A stretch of 64,000 bases of DNA from assembly GCA_017161305.1 (NCBI GenBank), contig CP031518.1, forward strand, positions 248,001 through 312,000. The letters are read 5' to 3'. Position 1 is the first letter of the stretch, and each line of letters opens with the position of its first letter. The notes below the pieces were generated by a model. It was given only the letters and a program-made list of their open reading frames with translations. It did no database searches and was not told the DNA's origin. This document shows, piece by piece, positions 18,442 to 30,400 of the stretch. This DNA is from Treponema ruminis (lineage in GTDB: Bacteria > Spirochaetota > Spirochaetia > Treponematales > Treponemataceae). Position numbers and translations under genes: made by a program.

Positions 18442-20811
18442 ATGAAAAGAAAGATAACTACAAGCTGCTTTGCTTTTATGACCGCACTTGTTGCTTTGCT
18501 TGCATTCTCCTGCAGCAATATGAATGGAAGTTCGGGTGATTCCGAAAATTCCATCGACAACAAAGCATATATTTCTCTCAGCGTAAAAAATGAAGTGGTA
18601 CGAACAGCCCTTCCTTCTTACGAACTTTCTGAATTCAATAAATTTGAGCTTTTTGGAAAGTTTGGCACTGGCGCAGAATCTTCTATTAAATCATGGGAAT
18701 CTGATGCAACGGCAAACAAGACAGCCTATGATTTGATGAAGGACGCGAAAATTCAAATTGAAGTGGGCGAGTGGACTTTCCGCTTAAAGGCAACGGAAGC
18801 GAGCGGCACTGCTTACGAAGGCTTTGTCACAAAAACTCTTTCGCTTGGAGCAAACGATATTGAGTTCAAAATTGATTTGATTACGATTCCTGAAAGCGGA
18901 AAAGGCAATCTCTCAGTAGGCATAAGCGTTACACCTCCGGGCGAACTTAGCGTTGTAAAAGCCGCTTTATACAAAAATGACGAGACTGGCACTCTTGTAC
19001 AAAACGAATCGCCAATTACAGGAGGCTCGGCAAGTTTTGAAAATCTCGACGCTGGAAGCTACAAGGTTGTGTTCAATTTTTATGATGAAAACGGATTGCT
19101 TTTGGGAACTTGCCCGGAATATGCGATTGTCGTTCCAGGCAAAACAAGTTCTTCAAGCGTGGAATTGAAAAGCCTCGACAGCACTTATACAATCACTTAC
19201 CACTACGGCGAGACTTCAACAACGGAAAAATACACCCGCCATACAAAAGTCGTTCTTCCAAATATTGAATCACCGGCTGTTTCAAAAGAAGGATACGAAT
19301 TCTGCGGCTGGTTCGCAACCAATGCGGATGCCCAGGGATATACAGCCACAGCAATTACAGAAATCCCTGAGAACACAGTGGGCGCGCAGAAATTCTACGC
19401 AAAATACATGAGCCTTGCTGATGTTACTCCAATCAAGAGCGTAAAAATCGAGGGCGATGTCAAAGTCGGAAAGAAAGTAAAAGCCGTGCCATATACAAAA
19501 GAAGGTGAGACCACCGAAAATGACAAATTTACAGGTGAAGTTGCATCTTACAAATGGTACCGAGGAAAAGATTCTGACGACGACGGCACTATTTCTGATT
19601 CAGAATGGACTTTAATCGCTGGTGCTACGGAATCTGAATACCAGCTTGCCCAAGAAGATGCAGAAGATAACGGTCAAAAAATCCGTGTGGAAGTTATTCA
19701 GAAATACACGGTACAGAAAGATGAGGCAAAGAAAATCAATGTCGTTAAGACTGACAATAATCCGGTTTCTTCGGAAACAAAGGATGTTGCAAAGGGAAGT
19801 TTGAAAGAAGAGGAAATAAAAGAACTGATTAAAACCCTCACTATTCTCTACGATGGAAACACAGCCGAATCTCACAATTTTCCTGCGATAATCGGTTCAA
19901 CTTTGTATAACACAAAAGTTTCTGTAAGTCCTGCAAGCGGAACGGTAAAAGACAGTGAAGAAAACGATGTTACGGTTTCTGTTGCCGTTTCTCTTGTTGA
20001 AAATCAGACTGCTCCAAATTCTTCAGATTATGTTCCTGTCAAAATCAAAGTGACTGCAAAAGGCTACGGGGATGTTGAAATTAGTCTTGGTGGAACTGGC
20101 GAAGAAGCAAGTCCGCTTTTCGTTTATGTGAAGCGACCTCCTGTGGAAAGCACAGAGATTCCAACGCTTGTGGAAGAGACTCCAAATCCAACAATTACTG
20201 GCGGATATGTAAAATTCACTTCTCCTGTCACAGAAGGACTGGAATACACGGTAACTGATTCAAGTGCAACGGCTCCTGCTAGTGGTGCAAGCTGGAACAA
20301 ACTCACTGACGCTGAGTTTAAAAATGGTGAAAATGAGTTTGCTGGCGGTGAAAAAATCTTTATCCGAAGAGCTGGTGCTGCTGGCGAGGCAGACGGAAAG
20401 GAAAATCCTGTCGGTTATATCGAACCTTCTGTGATTTATTCCAATGCGATTTCTGTAGCTTCAGAAAACGTCGGTAAAAAGAATGCGCTTAAGATTGTCA
20501 GCGTTAAGTTTGAGTCTCAAAGTGACATCAAAATCACTCAGAGTGGAACAGAAATCACTCAGAGTGGAACAGGAAAGTCAATCACGCTCACCGTTGAGAA
20601 TGCTCCTGAAGGCGCAGTTTTTGAATGGAAGACGGAAGCCGAAATCTTTGGCTATACAAACAATCCGCTCACGATAGGTGCAAATGGCAGCTCGGCAACT
20701 GTAACAATTGCTGACAATGCTCTTCCGGGCGTTTATGGAATTGTTGTTACGGCTTCAAAGGATTCGATAACTTATTCTTCGACGGTGTACATCACTGTGG
20801 GAACAAACTAA
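18442..20811 (+). CDS. Large repeat lipoprotein 2 of array
   Basis: 789 aa; lipobox AFSC (Cys about 27), then VRTALPSYE. N-terminal domain contains GKGNLSVGISV and the segment YKVVFNFYDENG. Residues 265-330 carry a Listeria-Bacteroides (InlB B-repeat) type unit: YTRHTKVVLPNI ... GYEFCGWFATNAD ... FYAKYM. Next an Ig-like module (YKWYRGKDSD ... QKIRVEVIQKYTV), a linker and the shared C-terminal domain. DNA slippage is visible at 20529-20574: two 21-24-bp copies encode ITQSGTEITQSGTG. Member of the same operon, preceded by AAGGAG. Confidence 0.8.
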   Translation: MKRKITTSCFAFMTALVALLAFSCSNMNGSSGDSENSIDNKAYISLSVKNEVVRTALPSYELSEFNKFELFGKFGTGAESSIKSWESDATANKTAYDLMKDAKIQIEVGEWTFRLKATEASGTAYEGFVTKTLSLGANDIEFKIDLITIPESGKGNLSVGISVTPPGELSVVKAALYKNDETGTLVQNESPITGGSASFENLDAGSYKVVFNFYDENGLLLGTCPEYAIVVPGKTSSSSVELKSLDSTYTITYHYGETSTTEKYTRHTKVVLPNIESPAVSKEGYEFCGWFATNADAQGYTATAITEIPENTVGAQKFYAKYMSLADVTPIKSVKIEGDVKVGKKVKAVPYTKEGETTENDKFTGEVASYKWYRGKDSDDDGTISDSEWTLIAGATESEYQLAQEDAEDNGQKIRVEVIQKYTVQKDEAKKINVVKTDNNPVSSETKDVAKGSLKEEEIKELIKTLTILYDGNTAESHNFPAIIGSTLYNTKVSVSPASGTVKDSEENDVTVSVAVSLVENQTAPNSSDYVPVKIKVTAKGYGDVEISLGGTGEEASPLFVYVKRPPVESTEIPTLVEETPNPTITGGYVKFTSPVTEGLEYTVTDSSATAPASGASWNKLTDAEFKNGENEFAGGEKIFIRRAGAAGEADGKENPVGYIEPSVIYSNAISVASENVGKKNALKIVSVKFESQSDIKITQSGTEITQSGTGKSITLTVENAPEGAVFEWKTEAEIFGYTNNPLTIGANGSSATVTIADNALPGVYGIVVTASKDSITYSSTVYITVGTN

Positions 20812-20829
20812 GAGAGAGGAGAAACGGCT

Positions 20830-23800
20830 ATGAAAAACAAACTGAATAAATATTTCTTAGTAATAATCACGGCTTTTGCCCTTCTGTTTTCTTCTTGCTC
20901 GGACTTTTTCGGTTCTGATTCAAAAGAAGACGAGGTTGCAACAATTAGAATTTCTCTGGATGAAAATGCAAGAACTGCACTTCCTTCTTTTGAGAAAACC
21001 GAAGAGGTTAAGAAATTCAAACTCATATATCAGAAGGGGAGTGAAAGTGCACTAACAGAATCATGGGAAAGCGAGACAACGGAAGGTGGAAAAACTGCAT
21101 ACGAACTGATGACCGCTGATAACAGTATCATGGTTGAACAGGGAACTTCTTATAGTTTTACGCTTAAAGCATATTTTGATTCTGAGGAAGGAAGTGGTTG
21201 CTATTCTGGCTCTACGATTGATGCTGAAGGTAACATTTTGCATTCAATTGAAATGCACTTTGGGGCAAATGAAATCAGATTCAAGCTTTCGCTCGCCGAA
21301 CTTGATCCAGCTATTACTGGCAAAGGCAATCTTTCTCTCACAGTAAAAGATTCTGGTAATTCGTTGAAAAAGATTGAGGCGATTGTTTACAAGAGAGATG
21401 ATTCAGTTTTTGTAGAGCAAACGGCAGATAACAAAACGGGCAGTAATGCCATTTCTTTTACAGCGGGCGAAGCCGGAACAAAAATCGAATGGGCTGACCT
21501 TGATGTGGGCTATTACAAGATTCTTCTCAAATTCTACGATGCGAATGGCGTTCAGACTGGCTACAACGTTCAGTATGCAACGATTGTAAAAGGCGGAACG
21601 AGCAGAAATATAGAAGAAATTGATGCAAAAGACAGCAAGAATAAGGTTTATGAGATTACTTATGCAGAGAAAGGAAAAGACTATGTAAATGAAGCCAATG
21701 AAATTTCTTGGAATCTGCCTGACACTGCGACTTCATATGGAACTTATTCCCGATTCAGCAATATCACTCTTCCAGTGGCTGTTGCTGTGGATAATCTTTT
21801 TTTGGGATGGTATTCGGACGGAACGAAAATCACCAAAATCGATAACGGAACAAAAGCAGAAAATCTTTCACTCACTCCAAAGTTCATCAGCAAGAAGGAA
21901 ATGCCAGAGCTTACATCGGTAGAAATTACTGACAGCACTGGTGGCTCGGCAAAGGTCGGTGACAAACTGACTGCGAATCTTAAAGCTGGCACTGAAACTT
22001 TTGAAGGAAGTGTTTCTTATGAGTGGTATCGCGGAAATGAAGAGATCTCTGGTGCGACAAGCAAAGAGTACGTGCTTACAAAAGATGATGTGACAAACGG
22101 AGAAGGAAACAATAAGATTTCCGTTAAAGTTACTCAAAAGTACACAGTCACAGAAGAATCCACAGGGCTTTATTCTGTATCAGAAATACCGCGAACAGTT
22201 GAACCTACAAGTTCTGTCACAGTAACAACTGGAACTTTGAGCGGCACTATTTCTGATTCGCTCAAATACAATGACGGAACTTCTGTTCTCATTGATGATG
22301 ATTTGTCGCTTACAAACCAGACTGCTACATTGACTGACCAGGCTGGAAATCAAATCACTGTAAATCTCAATTTTGCTACTGGCGCAAAAGCACCGTCAAC
22401 TTCTGGTTACATGAACTTGATTGCTTCTGCGGACGGTTACGATAACAAAGAGCTTTCTAATGCAATCTTCGTAACTGTAAAGGCAAATCCACCTTCAACA
22501 AGTGGCTTGCTCAGCACAGACAAACCTAATATTCCAAAGGGAAGTATCGCATTTACTGCTGAAAACCCAACACTTGAATACACAACGCCAGGAGGTGTTG
22601 AAACTGCACCTGGTACAGATTCAACCTGGAGCAATATAACAACAACCGCCTTTACACAACCTGGCGCACTTTGGGTTCGCGTAAAAGAAATTGCAGGAAC
22701 AGCAGATGATACTGGCAACAAAGTCGGATTTGTTGAAAAGTCAGAACCAGCACAAGTTACTATTGCTGCTGAAAACCAAGGAACTCTCGTCATAATCAAT
22801 GGCGTTTCATTCGGTGATACAGCACTCAAATTCGGCAACACTATTACTGCAACAGTCTCGTATACAGAAGTTAATCATACTCACGATGTTTCAGTTGACG
22901 GAACACTTTCTTATAAGTGGTTCTACGGCTCTGGCGACACCTGGACGGAGATTTCTGGTGCAACGGGTTCTTCTTACACAATCGGAACTACCGATGCAAT
23001 CGGAAAGAATTTGAAGGTTGAGGTTAATCAGGCTCATCCGAACGGTAAGAATTATCCTGTCTCTAATTCAACTTCTGGCACGGTTGAAAAAGGCACTCTC
23101 ACTTCAAGTGGAACGCTCACATATTCTGTTACAGCTGTTCTCGGTGGCACTCTTGATGCAACCAAACTTGGCGGACTTACATACACTAATCAGGCAGGAA
23201 CTTCCGTATCGGCAAGTCTTTCATTTGAAAATACGACAGTTCCAAGCGGAGCAAGTTCAGTTTCCGTAAAGGCAAGTCGTGCTGGCTACAATGATTTGAG
23301 TCTTTCGGTTTCAATCAGCGTTATGTCGCCTGTTCCGTCTGGAGTCGAAACTTATTTGAGCACAAGTCAGGGTGACATTCCTCTCGGATATTTGAAATTC
23401 ACGGATACAGCCGCAAATGCACACCTTCAGTATTCAACGGCAGCTACAGCTCCAACAGAAAATTCTGGTTGGACGGATGCTGCTACAGGAACAGAGATTC
23501 AAAAACCAGACCACTTGTATTTGCGAATAAAATCATATGGGGGTACTGCTGGCACAATCCTTGCTTCGGCCGCTTCTGCTGACTTGGCAGGAAGTTTGAC
23601 TGATTACGTTGGAACTCGCAGCGTTGTAATCAAGGACGTTGCTGCTCAAACTCCTGCCATAACTTTCGACAACAATGATGTTACGCTAACGGCTTCTGGT
23701 AAAACTCTCACTGCAAATGTACCAACAGGCGTAACAATCTCTGATTGGGAAATCCCGGGTGAAGAACTTACTGATGAAAATGCGATTGCAACTGTTTCGT

Positions 23801-23928
23801 CAGACAAAACAAGCCTTACATTCAAAGACAGTGCACCAGCTGGTGTTTATCAGGTGATTCTTTGGGCAAGTCGTGAATCGAACACGCTTTCTGCGATATA
23901 TTCCGTCAAAATCGGAAGCGGCAACTAG
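20830..23928 (+). CDS. Large repeat lipoprotein 3 of array
   Basis: 1032 aa; lipobox FSSC (Cys about 22), then NARTALPSFE. Same module order as paralogue 2: N-terminal domain with GKGNLSLTV and YYKILLKFYDANG, an InlB-like repeat (SRFSNITLP ... LFLGWYSDG), Ig-like modules (YEWYRGNEEISGATSKEY; YKWFYGSGDTWTEISGATG), two LxYST-type segments (about residues 575 and 860) and the shared terminal domain. GGAGAAACGGCT precedes the ATG. Long, Thr/Ser-rich, no catalytic motif seen. Confidence 0.8.
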   Translation: MKNKLNKYFLVIITAFALLFSSCSDFFGSDSKEDEVATIRISLDENARTALPSFEKTEEVKKFKLIYQKGSESALTESWESETTEGGKTAYELMTADNSIMVEQGTSYSFTLKAYFDSEEGSGCYSGSTIDAEGNILHSIEMHFGANEIRFKLSLAELDPAITGKGNLSLTVKDSGNSLKKIEAIVYKRDDSVFVEQTADNKTGSNAISFTAGEAGTKIEWADLDVGYYKILLKFYDANGVQTGYNVQYATIVKGGTSRNIEEIDAKDSKNKVYEITYAEKGKDYVNEANEISWNLPDTATSYGTYSRFSNITLPVAVAVDNLFLGWYSDGTKITKIDNGTKAENLSLTPKFISKKEMPELTSVEITDSTGGSAKVGDKLTANLKAGTETFEGSVSYEWYRGNEEISGATSKEYVLTKDDVTNGEGNNKISVKVTQKYTVTEESTGLYSVSEIPRTVEPTSSVTVTTGTLSGTISDSLKYNDGTSVLIDDDLSLTNQTATLTDQAGNQITVNLNFATGAKAPSTSGYMNLIASADGYDNKELSNAIFVTVKANPPSTSGLLSTDKPNIPKGSIAFTAENPTLEYTTPGGVETAPGTDSTWSNITTTAFTQPGALWVRVKEIAGTADDTGNKVGFVEKSEPAQVTIAAENQGTLVIINGVSFGDTALKFGNTITATVSYTEVNHTHDVSVDGTLSYKWFYGSGDTWTEISGATGSSYTIGTTDAIGKNLKVEVNQAHPNGKNYPVSNSTSGTVEKGTLTSSGTLTYSVTAVLGGTLDATKLGGLTYTNQAGTSVSASLSFENTTVPSGASSVSVKASRAGYNDLSLSVSISVMSPVPSGVETYLSTSQGDIPLGYLKFTDTAANAHLQYSTAATAPTENSGWTDAATGTEIQKPDHLYLRIKSYGGTAGTILASAASADLAGSLTDYVGTRSVVIKDVAAQTPAITFDNNDVTLTASGKTLTANVPTGVTISDWEIPGEELTDENAIATVSSDKTSLTFKDSAPAGVYQVILWASRESNTLSAIYSVKIGSGN

Positions 23929-23940
23929 AGGAGGTGAATT

Positions 23941-26900
23941 ATGAAAGCAAGAATAAATAGATTTTTACTTGGTGTACCGTTGATGCTTTCTCTGCTTGTG
24001 ACTTCTTGTAACAATTTTGGCGAGGAGTCCAGCAATGAAGAAAAGAATACTGTCTCTGTGCCTACAATTGTCGTGTCTGTTGTTGATGAAAAAGCACGAA
24101 CGGCTTTCCCGGAAATGGATACTTCTAAAATCACTGAGTATCATTTGACAGGAACTAGATCGACTTCCGGGGCGGTTATTAATTCAATCGATAAAACCTG
24201 GGCGAAGGACGGAACAACTTCTGCATATGAGAAAATGACCTCAGATTCCCTTGCAATTTCTGCTGGTGAATGGAACTTCACTCTGACAGGCAAAGTGAAA
24301 GAAGGTGAGGTTGAGCTTGCAAGTTATGAAGGCACACTTACAAAGACAATCGGCTCTGGCGAAAACTCTCTTCAATTCAAACTTCTTCTTCAAGATGTAA
24401 ATGTCGGTACTGGTGCGGGCACGGGAACGCTCGAAATTGCTATTGAACTAAAAGATGCGGCCAGCACTCAGGTTCAAGCAATCACCGGAACTCTGTTGAA
24501 ATCCTCTGATAGAAGCTCGGCAGGATTTCCGATTGCTTCTTACAATGTAACAAACTCTACCCCAACTTATACATATTCGGTATCAAGTGTTCCAGCCGGT
24601 GTTTATATCGCGCAGATTGATTTTTATGGCGACACAAACAAAGAGGCTCTTTTGGGAACGTGGCTCGAAGCCGTAAACATCAACTCGCTTGGTGCAAAAG
24701 CTTCTATTTCTATCAGCGATGTTGACAGTATTTATAGCATTACTTACACGGCTGGTGTGCTTGGTGAAAGCTCTATCCTTGGAGGTTCGTCATTAACCTC
24801 AAACCCTAACCCGACTCAGTTCACAAGACGAAATGAAGTTAGTCTCACCGCCCCGACAATGACCGGCTACAAATTCATCAAATGGGTTGATATTTCTTCA
24901 GATTCGACAAGTGTTACTGGCGATGCGTTCATTAATACTTCGGCAATCACAGGAATCCCAAAGAAAACTGTCGGAAATAAGACTTTCTGTGCGGTTTTCA
25001 TAAAAGATGAGGATGCCGCTGATATTACAGAAGTTGCAATCACAGGCTTGGACGAAGGCGGAAAAGCAAAAGTTGGAAGCACAATCACTGCGACTGCAAA
25101 AACTTCTGACGGAAACTTTGCCGGTGCTGTTTCAAAATGGATTTGGTACTACGTTGACGGTAGCGCGGAAAAAGAAATCACAACTGTTTCAACAGGTTGC
25201 ACGGCTACAAGTACATACACCGTTGAACCGAAATACTACGGAAAGAAGATTAAAGCTCGCGTTGTACCAAAATATGATGCAAGAAATTTAAGTTCTGGCT
25301 CTGTTGTTTTGAACAATTCAGCTTCGGATTATGTTCATACGGACAGTGAAGAAAAAGAAATCTCACAAGGAACTCTTGATGCAGGTGATGTTGTGCTTAA
25401 ATACACCGAAACGCCCGTGCGTGGAACTGAACTTGAAAATCATTTTGCAATAAAAACTGGAACTCTTAAAGATTCTACAGTCGGAACATGGACTTTGCCG
25501 AATGGTGAAAACTACAAGGTTACTGTAACTTACAATGATACAAAGGATGCGCCTGATGTTTCTTCTGGAGAGGTTTCTAGCATTTCTGTAAAATTTGATG
25601 TCACTGTAAAAGATGTTGGCGGAACTTTTGTTGATGCATACGAAACTTTGAGCACAACAAAAAATGTATTCGTCAATGTTCAGTACGAGGCAAATACTTC
25701 GAATCTTGCTACGTCACCAGCTCTCGATAAGGCGAACGACTACGCAATCACTTACCGAAAACTCAAATTCACCTCTAGTTCCACAAGTTTGACTTCTAAA
25801 GGACAGAGTGCAACGATGCAGTATAGATTTGGCACTTCTGGAACCTGGAATGATATTTCGGATTCTGAATTTGATGGCTTTACGGCAGGTCAAGACATTG
25901 TGATTCAGCTTCGATACAAGGCCACCGGCATGGCAGATACAGCCGGCTACATTAAGGAATCTGACGCATTTGATTTGGAAACAATCACTTGGACCGAAGC
26001 TTCTAACAAAGACAATACAACTTCTGGTCTCGGAAAGAAAATCGTGCTGGATAAGGTTGAGATTTCTGGGAACGCAAATGTCTGTGGCACTCTCACGGCA
26101 ACTGCAAAACCAACATTTACAAATTCTGAGGGCATAGACTTTACCGCAGACGGCTACGGCACAATCACTTGGAATTGGTATGCTGGCGACTCAGAGATTA
26201 CATCAGCACGAGAAGAATCTACTCACAGTAAAACTTCAAGCCTTACAATCAACGAGGATTTGCGCACAACTTGTTACAATAAAACCATAAAGGCCGAAGC
26301 TGTCTACACTTACTCAAAGGTAACTCCTGCAGCAACTATCACAAAATCTGCTACAAGCTCATCAATTGGAGCGGGTGGTGTAATCAGTAGTTCTGGAATA
26401 AGTCTTACTTATACAGAAGGAAAGGTTCTTGCAGATACAGTTCTTGATGGCAGCAAAGTTTCTGCAACAGGTTCATTTGTGAATGCTTTGAACGAGACCG
26501 TGACAATAGCAGATAAAAATCCTAGTTTTAATTTTGATGGCGCAACGGCTCCTTCTTCAAGCGGAAACGTAAATGTCAAAGTTACCGTAAATGGCTATGA
26601 CACGATGACAGTTCCAGTAAAAATCGACGTCAAGGCGGCTGCACCAAGTATCGGTGGCGGCGGAGAAGGCGGCGGTGGTGGCTCTGGTTCGTCTGCTGCA
26701 AATACACTTCTCAAAGAAGATGTAGAATATATTCCATACGGCCATATCAAGTTTGATGATACCTTCACTGATAGGAGCATCAATGATGGCTTTGGCCCGT
26801 CTCTTGCATTCTATGAGTACACCGCAGACGGTTCTGAGGCGGAGCACTGGTATCCGATTATTCCTCAGAATGATAAGCCGGATTCTTTGGGTGAATACGT

Positions 26901-27456
26901 CAGAAACAAGGGTGATGGAAGGCTTTTTGCACCAAATGGTGGATCAGAGCAAACGATTCGTATTCGTTACAGAAAGCGTGCTTTCAAAACTGGTGGCACT
27001 GGAATTGGCTTTTATGCATTCTATGATGTCAATAAAAATCTTTGGGTGTCTCACGTTGGTGAAAAGATTGGGGATGGCTATACAACGGATGAAGCTCTTC
27101 TTGAATCTGGTTTAGGCTATTCTGGAATTACAGAGGCTTCTGATTCGATACCTGTTTATTTGACAGATCATGTCGGCAAATACAGCGGAAAGATTACAGA
27201 CATCACAGTAAACAACGACAGTGAACTAAAACTTACCGTCAGCGGAAAGACTGTGACTGCATCAAGAGAGGCTGGTTTAACAGGCTTCACATATCAGTGG
27301 TATCTCGACGGTGAAATTGTTTCAAATGCGACTGCAAACAGCTTCACTCTTCCTGATACATACAGGCTCCATGACAAATATGTAATTCGTCTTGAGGCAA
27401 AAGATGGCAATGGTCAAATTTATACCGCAACTGCAACAGTGACAGTTGGTAATTAA
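23941..27456 (+). CDS. Large repeat lipoprotein 4 of array
   Basis: 1171 aa; lipobox VTSC (Cys about 23), then KARTAFPEMD. N-terminal domain (GTGTLEIAIELKDA, YIAQIDFYGDTN), InlB-like repeat (FTRRNEVSLTAP ... YKFIKWVDI), Ig-like modules with WIWYYVDGS and WNWYAGDSEI, and a glycine-rich linker near residue 903 (GGGGEGGGGGSGSS). The terminal domain reads YQWYLDGEIV ... YVIRLEAKDGNGQIYTATATV. GAGGTG ribosome site follows the previous stop directly. Surface or periplasmic structural role suspected, not shown. Confidence 0.8.
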   Translation: MKARINRFLLGVPLMLSLLVTSCNNFGEESSNEEKNTVSVPTIVVSVVDEKARTAFPEMDTSKITEYHLTGTRSTSGAVINSIDKTWAKDGTTSAYEKMTSDSLAISAGEWNFTLTGKVKEGEVELASYEGTLTKTIGSGENSLQFKLLLQDVNVGTGAGTGTLEIAIELKDAASTQVQAITGTLLKSSDRSSAGFPIASYNVTNSTPTYTYSVSSVPAGVYIAQIDFYGDTNKEALLGTWLEAVNINSLGAKASISISDVDSIYSITYTAGVLGESSILGGSSLTSNPNPTQFTRRNEVSLTAPTMTGYKFIKWVDISSDSTSVTGDAFINTSAITGIPKKTVGNKTFCAVFIKDEDAADITEVAITGLDEGGKAKVGSTITATAKTSDGNFAGAVSKWIWYYVDGSAEKEITTVSTGCTATSTYTVEPKYYGKKIKARVVPKYDARNLSSGSVVLNNSASDYVHTDSEEKEISQGTLDAGDVVLKYTETPVRGTELENHFAIKTGTLKDSTVGTWTLPNGENYKVTVTYNDTKDAPDVSSGEVSSISVKFDVTVKDVGGTFVDAYETLSTTKNVFVNVQYEANTSNLATSPALDKANDYAITYRKLKFTSSSTSLTSKGQSATMQYRFGTSGTWNDISDSEFDGFTAGQDIVIQLRYKATGMADTAGYIKESDAFDLETITWTEASNKDNTTSGLGKKIVLDKVEISGNANVCGTLTATAKPTFTNSEGIDFTADGYGTITWNWYAGDSEITSAREESTHSKTSSLTINEDLRTTCYNKTIKAEAVYTYSKVTPAATITKSATSSSIGAGGVISSSGISLTYTEGKVLADTVLDGSKVSATGSFVNALNETVTIADKNPSFNFDGATAPSSSGNVNVKVTVNGYDTMTVPVKIDVKAAAPSIGGGGEGGGGGSGSSAANTLLKEDVEYIPYGHIKFDDTFTDRSINDGFGPSLAFYEYTADGSEAEHWYPIIPQNDKPDSLGEYVRNKGDGRLFAPNGGSEQTIRIRYRKRAFKTGGTGIGFYAFYDVNKNLWVSHVGEKIGDGYTTDEALLESGLGYSGITEASDSIPVYLTDHVGKYSGKITDITVNNDSELKLTVSGKTVTASREAGLTGFTYQWYLDGEIVSNATANSFTLPDTYRLHDKYVIRLEAKDGNGQIYTATATVTVGN

Positions 27457-27469
27457 GGAGATTTAGACT

Positions 27470-30400
27470 ATGAAAAAGATAAACAAATATTTTTTGGCAC
27501 TAATCACGGCTTTTTCTCTGATTCTTTCATCATGTGGCGATCTTTCAGATGATTCTGGGGAAAAGACAGTTCAGAAGGAAAAATCTCCTTTCGGTGGAAT
27601 CAGCTGCATCAAGGTTCTTTTGGATTCGGCTTCTGTTGAAGAGGCACGAACGGCTTTCCCGGACTTTACGACTGAGAATGCTTCTGACAAAGAATCTCGT
27701 TATGCTGGGTTTACTCAGTTTTATCTGGAAGGCACTAGAAATAGCTCAAAAGTCTCAAAAACATGGACGCAAACAGAAGAGAACGGAACTGTCACTAAAA
27801 CAGCATATCGAGCTTTGCTGGATGACCAGTATATTCCGCTCACATATCCTCCAATGGAACCGCCTGAAACTTGGGAATTTACCCTCAAAGGCTACTACGG
27901 TGGAACTTTTGACACAGACGGAAATCTCGAAGATGGTAGTTTTATCCTGTTTGAGGGCAAAAAAACGATTACGACTGCTGAAGTTGGCGAGGTTAATGAA
28001 GTTTCTTTCGAACTCAGCCGTACAAGCAAGTATGTCTTTGATGTGAACAAAACCGGTAGTCTTGCTATAACTCTAAACTGTGGAGAATCTAACGGAGTTT
28101 CGACAATCAAAGCAAAACTCTATAAAGCTGGTGATACGGAAAATCCTGCACAGCTTAAAGATGAATCAACACTTGTATACGCCACAGAAAAAGAATACAA
28201 AGTAGCCGACCTTCCGGAAGGCCAGTATTACGCAGATTTTGAACTTTATGGAAAAGATTCTGCCAACAGGGAAATCTTCATCTGCTCGACAAGGGAATAT
28301 GCGTATGTCATTAACAATCTTGCCAGCAAATCAACACTCAATATTGACCCGAACGGAACATTTACTATCAGCTATAAATATAACGATGGCACTTCCGATG
28401 TTGATTTTGCTTCTCTCTTTGCCAGTGGTTACAACGCACCTTCGCACTATACACGTTTGAGCAGCGAGACTACTTTGCCAGTTACAGGTGATTTTGATTC
28501 AGAAAATGATTTCATCAAAAATCACATTTTCCTTGGCTGGTACGAGACAAGTGACACTTCTTTTGCAAACAGAATCACAAAAATTGAACAAAAATCAAGA
28601 GTCGGAAATCTTGACTTGAAGGCAAGATTCGTTCATAAAAACGAAGTTCCGACAGTTCTGGGTGTTAAATTCACTTATGATGATGGAGTAACTGCCGACG
28701 AAACTGAACATCCTCTCAGCGGACTTTTGAAGGTTGGCCACAAAATCACTGCAACTCCTTACTATAATGATGACTCTTCTGATGTGCCGTTCCTCGGAAC
28801 AATCGCAAGCTGGAAGTGGTATTACGGAGAAGGTGAGAGCTGGACAGAAATCCCTGCAACTGATGTTACAATCGATACAGATGCAAGCAATGCTGACTCA
28901 ACGCCTGCAAGTTCTTCAATCTGGCTCAAACCAACCTATGCAAAAAAGAAAATCAAGGTTGAGGTCGTGCAAAAATACACGATTACAGCGAATGCTCAAA
29001 CATCCGGTGTCTATGATATTGAGACGAATTCAACTGAAAAATCTACAGAAGCCGGAACGGTTGCAAAAGGAACTCTTTTTGTAAAAGATGCCTTTAAACT
29101 TCAATACAACAAAAGTATTGCTGTTTTATGTGGTTATGCTTTAAGTAATGATGTATTGAATCAGGACGTTAATAACGTTGTAAAAACTAATGTCTGCGAT
29201 GATAATAATCAATCTTCCGATAGCTGGACTCTTAGTGGTCTTGGAATTACTCCAACTCTTGCCTTTGCAGAAGGTGTAACGCTTGTAGCTCCAGATGAAG
29301 AAACAGGTTCTAAATGTTATGATGTTGTTCTTAAAGCAGATGGCTATGAAGATTTATCTCTGACTGGAGTTAATGGAGCCTATATTTCTGTAAAATACAA
29401 GAAACCTACAAAAGAAGTTCTTCCAATTATTCTCTGGGGAAAAGCAAATCTTGGTGGGGTAGCAGAAGATAAGATTCTTGATTGTATTGATAAGGGTAAG
29501 GTTGCCTTTATGAAAACAGAAGTTTCTACTTATCATAATACAACCATCTTCAATAAAACGCTAACTCCGACGGCATGTGCCACTCCAGAAACAATGGCTG
29601 CAACTGGCAGTAAATGTCAGATTGTTTCATCAGACTTACAACTTGGTATAAACAATAATGGGGTTAATAATACTAATACTAATGCTAAAGGTTATAATAT
29701 TGGATATATCGCAGATTCTGAAACATACGTTCCAACTGAGTCTGATCTTGTAGGCTATATCGGTACCCGCGAGATGATTTCTAAGATTGCATTAGTCAGA
29801 GACAGACAGGTTGGTAAAGCCATTTCATTTAAGATGCTTGATTCAAGCGAAAAGCAGATTACACAATATACAGACATATGTTGGATTGTGGAGTTTTTGG
29901 GAGCTGGAGTATATAACTCTACAGGTGCAACTTCAGAATCTCATACCGTAAAACAGGCAGACTGGGGTGAAAATGGAAAAGGTAGAGTAACTGCTTACAG
30001 AGACTATCCTTATATTGGCAGAAAAACAATTGAGCTCGGTAGCTTTGACCTTCAAGCCGGTGAAATGACTCAACCACGTTTCAGCTATGCAGGTCCTGCC
30101 AAAAAATCAGGTGATTCTGTAACAATGTCTGAGCTTAATCCAAGCACCTTTACTACAAATACAGATTCAAACAACGGGGCGCAAATCAATTGTCGCGTTT
30201 CTTCAATTACAAAAGTTTCTGCAGAAGATGGTGCTTCAACCGGTAGTGTAGAAGTTACAGTTTCAGCAACAGGATATGATTCAAAAACAGTAACTGTTAC
30301 CGGAATCCCAATTAAACCAAATCCTCCTGCTGTTGGTAAAAACCAAGAGGTAACTGTTACAGACCCTGTTACTGGTGCACAAACAACCGTTACGCTCAAA